A DNA stretch of 10,905 bases from an uncultured Flavobacteriaceae bacterium (GTDB lineage: Bacteria; Bacteroidota; Bacteroidia; Flavobacteriales; Flavobacteriaceae), in the NCBI GenBank assembly GCA_913044085.1, contig CAJWNW010000053.1, positions 1-10,905 on the forward strand, given 5' to 3'. A model generated the notes under the pieces. That model worked only from the letters and a program-made list of their open reading frames with translations. It ran no database searches and had not been told where the DNA came from. Made by a program: the position numbers and the translations under genes. Shown here one piece after another: positions 6,304 through 10,905 of the stretch; the first letter of the stretch is position 1; each line of letters opens with the position of its first letter.

Positions 6304-7989
6304 TTATTTAAGTGCGTCAAAGTAGGCCAATAATATTTTACTGTTTTCTTCAGAAGGTGTGATAATCTCCAATAGTTGAGGTGAGTTTGAAGCCTCAAAA
6401 AATGAAGGCAAAGCTTTTGATAGGCTTTCAATCGAATTAGCAGCATAATAATCAAATCCAAAATCTTTTGCCAATCCCTTAGCACTACGACCATGTTTGG
6501 TTTCAAAATAGGTTTTAAAGAGTTTTGAATTGTCATTTCCAGGAAGAATTCTAAAAATACCACCCCCATCGTTATTGATAATTATCATTTTAAAATTATT
6601 GGGAATGTACTTGTTCCACAACCCATTCGCGTCATAAAAGAAACTCAAGTCTCCTGATATAAGTAAGGTGGGAAGTTCTGAAACAATAGCTGCGCCAATA
6701 GCAGTACTTGTAGAACCATCTATACCACTGGTGCCTCTATTACAATACAACGCAATAGAACTATCAAATTCAAACAATTGCAAATAACGAATGACAGAGC
6801 TGTTTGAGGATTGCACCATATAAGACTTAGGAATGGTCGCTGAAATCAACTCAAAAGCTTTGAAATCACAAAATGGCATGGATTTTAAATAGGATTTATG
6901 TGCTTTGAGACGCTTCTGTTTTACGGCTTGCCAAAATTCAAAGTAAGAACTAGTTGTTGGAGCAACCGATTTGTACAATTGATCTAAAAACATACTTGGT
7001 TTACATTTGAAATGTTTTGAAAGACTAAAAAACGTATCATTGGCATTGTTAGAATCTACGTGCCAATGGTGCTTTGGTTTATATGTTCTCAAAAATGCTT
7101 TAATTCTTTTAGAAATAATCAAACCGCCAAAAGTTAATAATATATCAGGTTGCAACGCTTTAAGTCCTGCTGAATCAAGAGGGGTAATCAATTGGTCAAT
7201 AAAGGGGAAAAATCGAGGGTGGTGCAAGTTTGAAGTCGTTTCTGTAAGTACAATAACAGAAGAATCATTTGCCAGTTTTTGAATCATTTTAGCATCAATA
7301 GTATTTGGCTTATTTACGCCTACGAGTACAAGCTTTCGTTCAGCCCTTTGCCAAGTCCCTAAATTTAAAGCACTGAGTTTGATAGTGGCTATTGTTTTTA
7401 GGCTTTTAGTCGAAATTTGTTGGAAATCAAGTGCAGTAACGGTTTCGTATAGAGGATCCTCTAAAGGGACATTAATGTGTACTGGCCCCATTTTATTCAA
7501 GCCAGTATCCAATGCCTTTAAAATTAATTTTTGAGTCTTAATTTCTGTTGATTTCAAGCTGCTGAAATATCTTTTTTTTGGAATTTTCAAGTTGGCTTCG
7601 AAAAGTACATGGGCTCCAAAAGCGTTCGGTTGAATAATTGTCTGGCCATCCCCTATATTGATAAGGTTTTCTGGACGGTCTGCAGAAATAACAACCAATG
7701 GAATACCTGTATAAAAGGCTTCAGCTACCGCAGGATAATAATTTAGAAGGGCACTTCCAGAAGTACAAACAACTGCAACTGCTTCAGAAGTTTGTTGAGC
7801 TATACCCAAAGCAAAAAAACCAGCAGAACGCTCATCAACAATACTGTAACATTTAAAAAAAGGGTTGTTTGTAAATCCAATGATCAAAGGGGCGTTTCGG
7901 CTTCCCGGAGATATCACAATGTGCTTAACTTCCTTTGCTTTACAAAGCTGGATAACGTATTGTGCTAAAGTTTGTTTTGGATAAATCAT
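6304..7989 (-). CDS. menD: MenD, SEPHCHC synthase (thiamine-diphosphate enzyme)
   Basis: MenD condenses isochorismate with 2-oxoglutarate, losing CO2, to give SEPHCHC, the first committed step after MenF. The 561-residue protein has the normal three-domain ThDP-enzyme layout and length. Visible motifs are SPGSR (27-31), the DERSAGF segment with the cofactor-activating glutamate E53, NRGTSGIDGSTSTAIG (417-432), and the ThDP/Mg motif GDLSFFYDAN (446-455, with D447, D453 and N455), followed by NNDGGGIFRILPG (472-484). The conserved N-terminus (MIYPKQTLAQYVIQLC) supports the start. It follows menF by 61 bases. That gap holds its own candidate -7 box, so it can probably be transcribed both from there and by read-through from the menI promoter. 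Confidence 0.97.
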   Translation of the reverse strand: MIYPKQTLAQYVIQLCKAKEVKHIVISPGSRNAPLIIGFTNNPFFKCYSIVDERSAGFFALGIAQQTSEAVAVVCTSGSALLNYYPAVAEAFYTGIPLVVISADRPENLINIGDGQTIIQPNAFGAHVLFEANLKIPKKRYFSSLKSTEIKTQKLILKALDTGLNKMGPVHINVPLEDPLYETVTALDFQQISTKSLKTIATIKLSALNLGTWQRAERKLVLVGVNKPNTIDAKMIQKLANDSSVIVLTETTSNLHHPRFFPFIDQLITPLDSAGLKALQPDILLTFGGLIISKRIKAFLRTYKPKHHWHVDSNNANDTFFSLSKHFKCKPSMFLDQLYKSVAPTTSSYFEFWQAVKQKRLKAHKSYLKSMPFCDFKAFELISATIPKSYMVQSSNSSVIRYLQLFEFDSSIALYCNRGTSGIDGSTSTAIGAAIVSELPTLLISGDLSFFYDANGLWNKYIPNNFKMIIINNDGGGIFRILPGNDNSKLFKTYFETKHGRSAKGLAKDFGFDYYAANSIESLSKALPSFFEASNSPQLLEIITPSEENSKILLAYFDALK

Positions 7990-7996
7990 TAGGTTG

Positions 7997-8004
7997 CAAA
8001 GGTA
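7997..8004 (-). promoter_or_regulatory. -7 promoter element for menD
   Basis: The minus strand reads TACCTTTG, an exact TAnnTTTG match, followed by CAACCTA and the menD ATG. The seven-base distance predicts a transcript starting at or just before the start codon. The same TACCTTTGCA string occurs before the cvfB-like gene, the head of the other men operon. A -33 TTTG is not clear. Confidence 0.5.
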
Positions 8005-8050
8005 TTGATTTTACATATTTAAACCTTAATGAAATTATAAATTTTGAAGC

Positions 8051-9115
8051 TTAAAATACGGATTTAAGGGTTTGAATCTTAGCTTCTGTTTCTTCCCATT
8101 CACTTTCAGGAATTGATTTTTCAGTAATGCCACCACCTGCATATAATTTAGCTGTATTTCTATCCAATTGCATACAGCGTAAATTGACGACTAAATTGGC
8201 ATACTGAAGTTTGGGGTTGGAATGGTGTATAATTTTCCCTAAAAAGCCTGAATAATAGCTACGATTGATGGGCTCATACTCATTTATGAAAGCCATTGCG
8301 ACTTTTTTGGGGGTTCCGCAAACAGCCGGGGTTGGATGCACATCATTAAGAAGCGCTTTAAATCCGTTTGGAGTTGGCTTTAAGGTGCCTGAAAGTAGGG
8401 TTTGTAAATGAAATAATTTACCTGCCCTAATTGTTTTAGGATCAGAGGTACAAATAAATTCTAAATGCTTTTTTAAAGTTTTTTTTAGAAAATTTGTTAC
8501 AATGGCTTGCTCTTCAAAATTTTTTCCATCCCACTCCACTAATTTTGAATCATTATATTTTTGTGTACCAGCCAAAGCAGTGGAATGAAGCTTTTGACCT
8601 TCAATTTTTAAAAGGGATTCAGGAGAAGCACCCATCCATATTCCTGTTTTTGGATGAAACCAAAAATAGGTGTAGGCCTCGGGGTAAGCTTTGACGATAG
8701 AATAAAAGAGATCTAAAGCGTTGATATTTAAAAATTCAATTTCAGCGGTTCTAGCTAAAACAACTTTTTCCATAGTTGTTTTATGAATGAATTGAATGGC
8801 TTTTTTGATTAAATTTTTGTGAACATTAGGATTACATTTAGAATTTTGAGAATATAAAAAAGAAGTTGATTTACTTTTTAAATTTAATTCTAAAGCTTCA
8901 GAAACAGATTCTGGGATTAAGTAAGTAGGATGTTTTTTGAGGTTGAAAGGCGCAAAAACAAAGCCCGCCTTATTAAATCCTGAAGATTGATAGGATTTTG
9001 CATTGGTTTGTAATAAAGCTTTAATGGTATTTTTATTGAAATTTGAATACATAACAAATGGCTTTTGACTAGTCATCTGTAACTTGATTCTTTCAGAAAT
9101 TGAAGATTTAGGCAT
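8051..9115 (-). CDS. menF: MenF-type isochorismate synthase
   Basis: This enzyme converts chorismate to isochorismate, the entry to the menaquinone route. It has 354 residues, typical of the compact isochorismate synthases of Bacteroidota. The conserved chorismate-binding half is intact: KVVLAR (117-122, with the catalytic lysine K117), WMGASPESLL (160-169), STALAGTQ (178-185), HLQTLLSGTL (236-245), VHPTPAVCGTPK (259-270), NRSYYSGFLGK (284-294), and AGGGIT with the acidic ESEWEETEAK near the C-terminus. EntC (siderophore) enzymes look alike, and anthranilate or aminodeoxychorismate synthases are more distant; position between menI and menD settles it as menaquinone-directed. It starts 5 bases after the menI stop, so it belongs to that transcript. 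Confidence 0.94.
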   Translation of the reverse strand: MPKSSISERIKLQMTSQKPFVMYSNFNKNTIKALLQTNAKSYQSSGFNKAGFVFAPFNLKKHPTYLIPESVSEALELNLKSKSTSFLYSQNSKCNPNVHKNLIKKAIQFIHKTTMEKVVLARTAEIEFLNINALDLFYSIVKAYPEAYTYFWFHPKTGIWMGASPESLLKIEGQKLHSTALAGTQKYNDSKLVEWDGKNFEEQAIVTNFLKKTLKKHLEFICTSDPKTIRAGKLFHLQTLLSGTLKPTPNGFKALLNDVHPTPAVCGTPKKVAMAFINEYEPINRSYYSGFLGKIIHHSNPKLQYANLVVNLRCMQLDRNTAKLYAGGGITEKSIPESEWEETEAKIQTLKSVF

Positions 9116-9120
9116 TACAA

Positions 9121-9540
9121 TTATTTTGGAAGCCTGATGGTTGTTAATTTACATAAAGTAATGAGTTCCTCCTTCTCATTGGTCACGCGGATACTAAATA
9201 CTTGAGTGGTTCGCCCTTTGTGTAGGCACTGAGCAGTGGCATAAATAAATCCATCTTTAACGCTCTTTACATGTTGAGCTGAAATATCAATTCCTCGAAC
9301 AATATATGATTCAGTATCCAAAAAGAAATGCGCCGCAAAACTACCAACAGTTTCTGCTAGAGCCAATGTGGCACCACCATGTAAGACACCATCCGGTTGG
9401 TATACTTTTGACGTCACTGGCATTTTAGCAACAATTGAATCGTCAGTGGCATCAACAAACTCGATGGACAGTGTTTCCATTAGGTTGCCTTTGCAAACCG
9501 CGTTTGCCTTATCAATTAATTGTTCTTTAGAAAACGGCAT
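9121..9540 (-). CDS. menI: MenI-like hotdog thioesterase, probable DHNA-CoA hydrolase
   Basis: A single-hotdog-domain thioesterase of 139 residues in the PaaI/YdiI group. It has the hotdog signature VLHGGATLALAETVGS (52-67), with H54 and the catalytic acid E63 at positions matching my recollection of E. coli YdiI (MenI). It is predicted to hydrolyse 1,4-dihydroxy-2-naphthoyl-CoA to free DHNA, linking MenB to MenA. PaaI-type enzymes accept other acyl- or aroyl-CoA thioesters, so sequence alone does not fix the substrate; position as first gene of menI-menF-menD is the main reason for the MenI call. The start ATG is 17 bases after a good -7 box. Its stop is 5 bases before menF. Confidence 0.87.
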   Translation of the reverse strand: MPFSKEQLIDKANAVCKGNLMETLSIEFVDATDDSIVAKMPVTSKVYQPDGVLHGGATLALAETVGSFAAHFFLDTESYIVRGIDISAQHVKSVKDGFIYATAQCLHKGRTTQVFSIRVTNEKEELITLCKLTTIRLPK

Positions 9541-9557
9541 TAAGAATATATTTTACA

Positions 9558-9565
9558 CAAAAATA
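9558..9565 (-). promoter_or_regulatory. -7 promoter element for menI-menF-menD
   Basis: The minus strand reads TATTTTTG, an exact TAnnTTTG match, 17 bases before the menI ATG. This gives an expected leader of roughly ten bases. The location just downstream of the rhodopsin terminator is where a new transcription unit should start. Confidence 0.5.
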
Positions 9566-9610
9566 CAAAAAGAAAAAACGGCTCATCTACCGCTTTAGTT
9601 AAAATTGGCG

Positions 9611-9643
9611 AAAAAAAAGCGCAATCATCAGATTGCGCTTTTT
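9611..9643 (-). terminator. Strong intrinsic terminator after the rhodopsin gene
   Basis: GCGCAATC (9619-9626) and GATTGCGC (9631-9638) form a perfect 8-base-pair stem around loop ATCA, extended by five A-T pairs. Read on the minus strand, the GC-rich stem is followed by eight T residues (9618-9611), a classic Rho-independent terminator 27 bases after the rhodopsin stop. The T run on the plus strand (9639-9643) could let it work in both directions. It should isolate rhodopsin transcription from the men cluster. Confidence 0.88.
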
Positions 9644-9669
9644 AGTGTAATTTAAATTGGAATTACAAA

Positions 9670-10401
9670 TTATGAAGTTTTCTTACATGCTAGTGCATAT
9701 ACAACTAAACCAAATCCAATTTTGTTAATTGCGTCGGCAATGTTGTATAGTACTTGCATGTCTAATTCTAATCCAAAGAAAGAACCTGCTTCTCCGTACC
9801 ATCCAGCAGTACCAGCCATGTATCCTACAGGGTAAATAGCCCATCCTACTAGTACGAACCAGCATAACATTTTGTGAGCAGAGGCTACATCGCCGCCTGC
9901 TTCCTTAGCCATTTTTGCTGCACCACCTAGCCAAATTTCATAAGCAATAGCAAAGTAAGCTAATCCAGAGAGTGTTCCCCAAATAACAGCGTCTCCACCT
10001 GACTCACCTATGTAACCAGTTACTAACATTACTACGGAAAGTAAAATCATTTTCCAAAGCAATGATTTGGTAGCTCCAGCAACTTTAAGGATTAAATAGA
10101 ATTCAACACACATTAAAGGCACTGTAAGAATCCAATCTACATATCTAAATGCAGTTACATTATCAAGAGCACCGGCCATTGCGGCGTCACGCATGTACCA
10201 ATAGTGTACTGCAGCGATAAATGTGATTAAACCAGAAACTAAAACAGAAGTTCTCCATTTTTTGTCAAATTGGTTTAATGAAAGGAAAAAGAAGGCAGAA
10301 GCTGCCATCATAGCCATACATCCGATAAAGAATGTAAAATTCACTGGATCGTTAACGTTACCTGTAACATCAGCGATAAGTGGTAAGAATAAATTTGTCA
10401 T
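9670..10401 (-). CDS. Proteorhodopsin, green-tuned light-driven proton pump
   Basis: This seven-helix microbial rhodopsin of 243 residues binds retinal through K227 in NIADAINKIGFG and pumps protons outward across the inner membrane. Helix C reads RYVDWILTVPLMCVEFYLIL. It has the proton-pump triad D89 (acceptor), T93 and E100 (donor), the DTE motif of proteorhodopsins, with R86 and the acceptor-linked H66 also present. The spectral-tuning residue is M97, equivalent to position 105 of the SAR86 protein, which is associated with green absorption in flavobacterial versions. By hand alignment, helix E carries G142 where the SAR86 protein has a bulky Phe. Codon choice seems richer in AAC, TTC and other preferred codons than in the neighbours, as expected for high expression. 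It is a single-gene unit with its own promoter and a strong terminator, divergent from blh. Confidence 0.97.
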   Translation of the reverse strand: MTNLFLPLIADVTGNVNDPVNFTFFIGCMAMMAASAFFFLSLNQFDKKWRTSVLVSGLITFIAAVHYWYMRDAAMAGALDNVTAFRYVDWILTVPLMCVEFYLILKVAGATKSLLWKMILLSVVMLVTGYIGESGGDAVIWGTLSGLAYFAIAYEIWLGGAAKMAKEAGGDVASAHKMLCWFVLVGWAIYPVGYMAGTAGWYGEAGSFFGLELDMQVLYNIADAINKIGFGLVVYALACKKTS

Positions 10402-10418
10402 CTTTTATAAATTTTTGT

Positions 10419-10426
10419 TAGTTTTG
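10419..10426 (+). promoter_or_regulatory. Possible -7 element for blh
   Basis: TAGTTTTG matches TAnnTTTG on the plus strand, and TTTG at 10394-10397 lies 21 bases upstream in a plausible -33 position. The blh leader would be about 78 bases. The site lies just upstream of the rhodopsin start codon and faces the rhodopsin promoter, so it is tentative. Confidence 0.28.
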
Positions 10427-10436
10427 TTTAAACAAA
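10423..10436. repeat. 14-base perfect palindrome between rhodopsin and blh
   Basis: TTTGTTTAAACAAA is its own reverse complement and is centred about 28 bases before the rhodopsin start codon. Its two arms contain the TTTG ends of the plus-strand and minus-strand -7 candidates. It could be an operator or simply the result of two opposed -7 boxes. Confidence 0.4.
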
Positions 10437-10440
10437 TATA
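10433..10440 (-). promoter_or_regulatory. -7 promoter element for proteorhodopsin
   Basis: The minus strand reads TATATTTG, an exact TAnnTTTG match, 31 bases before the rhodopsin ATG, leaving an A-rich leader of roughly 25 bases. The -33 region has only a poor match (TTTA-like). It is the best promoter candidate for the gene. Confidence 0.5.
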
Positions 10441-10510
10441 TAATTTTTTACATAAACTCATATAATTTCCTATTTTTTTTGACCCAAAATCAAGTATTTA
10501 ACAATTTTTT

Positions 10511-10905
10511 ATGAATATTATTTATAAATTTTCAATCCTATCCAGCTTCTTAGGATTATGGATTACATCCCTTTTGCCGGAGGCTTTTGAGTTAATTTTA
10601 GGGTTTATTTTGATTTTCACTTTTGGTATGGTCCATGGATCTAACGATATAATGATTGTTCATAAGCTTTCGAATAAGACAAATTCAAGCTTTTTTAAAA
10701 TTTTAATGACATACCTTTTTGTGGTAACGGCTGCGATTACAATCTTTTACTTTATTCCTGTATTTGCATTGGCGCTTTTCATTATATTTAGTGCCTACCA
10801 TTTTGGAGAACAACACTGGGAAGAGGTTTTGTCAAATCTTAGCCCAGTGCTCCAGAAAATTTTCTTTTTTGGTTATGGTTTGCTAATTCTGTACATGGTT
10901 TTTTC
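10511..10905 (+). CDS. blh: Brp/Blh-family beta-carotene 15,15'-dioxygenase, N-terminal part (cut by window edge)
   Basis: The first 131 codons are visible, reading on past the window. Blh is a membrane-embedded iron enzyme that cleaves beta-carotene into two molecules of retinal, the rhodopsin chromophore. The fragment is strongly hydrophobic, with helices at about 5-22, 26-42, 63-95 and 114-131. It has the family histidine motifs: GMVHGSND (H42, D46), a following H51, and SAYHFGEQHW (H97, H102), which are expected to bind iron. The start ATG at 10511 follows an AT-rich stretch with no upstream in-frame alternative that fits. It is divergent from the rhodopsin gene, separated by 109 bases. 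That pairing and the His motifs make the assignment secure although the C-terminal half is not visible. Confidence 0.92.
   Translation, partial: MNIIYKFSILSSFLGLWITSLLPEAFELILGFILIFTFGMVHGSNDIMIVHKLSNKTNSSFFKILMTYLFVVTAAITIFYFIPVFALALFIIFSAYHFGEQHWEEVLSNLSPVLQKIFFFGYGLLILYMVF

Noticed and set aside
6252..6569. A 105-codon open frame on the minus strand overlapping the 3' end of menD
   Set aside because: It lies in another frame of a confidently assigned menD, has low-complexity Leu-rich sequence, and matches no family I recognise.
9574..9597. A second hairpin-like stretch (CGG...CCG) before menI
   Set aside because: Only three or so consecutive pairs form and a bulge is needed to extend it; the stem at 9619-9638 explains termination well.
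9670..10401. Sodium- or chloride-pumping rhodopsin, both known in flavobacteria
   Set aside because: Helix C has D-T-E, the proton-pump motif, not the N-D-Q motif of sodium pumps or the N-T-Q motif of chloride pumps.
10223..10465. An 80-codon plus-strand frame across the rhodopsin start
   Set aside because: Most of it is antisense to the rhodopsin coding sequence, its tail is AT-rich promoter DNA, and it has no recognisable domain.
1..10905. CRISPR arrays, insertion sequences, tRNA or rRNA genes, phage or defence genes
   Set aside because: No repeat-spacer pattern, terminal inverted repeats, transposase or integrase motifs, or tRNA-like folds were seen; the genes are ordinary metabolic and light-energy genes.

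Overview
This window looks like chromosomal DNA from a marine, aerobic member of the Flavobacteriia (Bacteroidota). The evidence is low GC content, repeated TAnnTTTG-type -7 promoter elements with no Shine-Dalgarno sequences, a flavobacterial-type menaquinone gene set, and a green-tuned proteorhodopsin next to a Brp/Blh retinal-forming gene. No CRISPR array, insertion sequence, tRNA or rRNA was seen.

Layout, left to right. (1) Positions 1-4919 are one tightly packed minus-strand operon. In transcription order it holds an S1/winged-helix RNA-binding protein (cvfB-like), menB, menA, menC, a CPBP intramembrane protease and the 5' part of menE, which the window edge cuts off. Gaps between its genes are 1 to 15 bases. 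(2) Positions 4920-5001 are a short divergent promoter region. It serves the operon on one side and plus-strand purU (5002-5856) on the other, and both candidate -7 boxes lie only 4-5 bases from the start codons. (3) Positions 5857-6303 hold no intact gene. They carry a recognisable but doubly broken DUF2853-family gene on the minus strand, with a nonsense codon and a one-base deletion. (4) Positions 6304-9540 are a second minus-strand menaquinone cluster, menI-menF-menD in transcription order. (5) A strong hairpin terminator at 9611-9643 separates this cluster from the light-energy locus. (6) Positions 9670-10401 are a minus-strand proteorhodopsin, and from 10511 a divergent blh gene runs off the right edge.

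Together the two men clusters encode most of the classical route from chorismate to demethylmenaquinone: MenF, MenD, MenC, MenE, MenB, MenI and MenA. MenH and the final methyltransferase (MenG/UbiE) are not in the window. The rhodopsin is predicted to be an outward proton pump, and Blh would cleave beta-carotene to give its retinal. The window therefore places respiratory quinone synthesis beside light-driven proton pumping, two inputs to the same proton gradient. The features that most deserve a second look are the DUF2853 pseudogene, the near-leaderless promoters, the palindrome and face-to-face -7 boxes between rhodopsin and blh, and a glycine in rhodopsin helix E that may open a carotenoid-antenna site.
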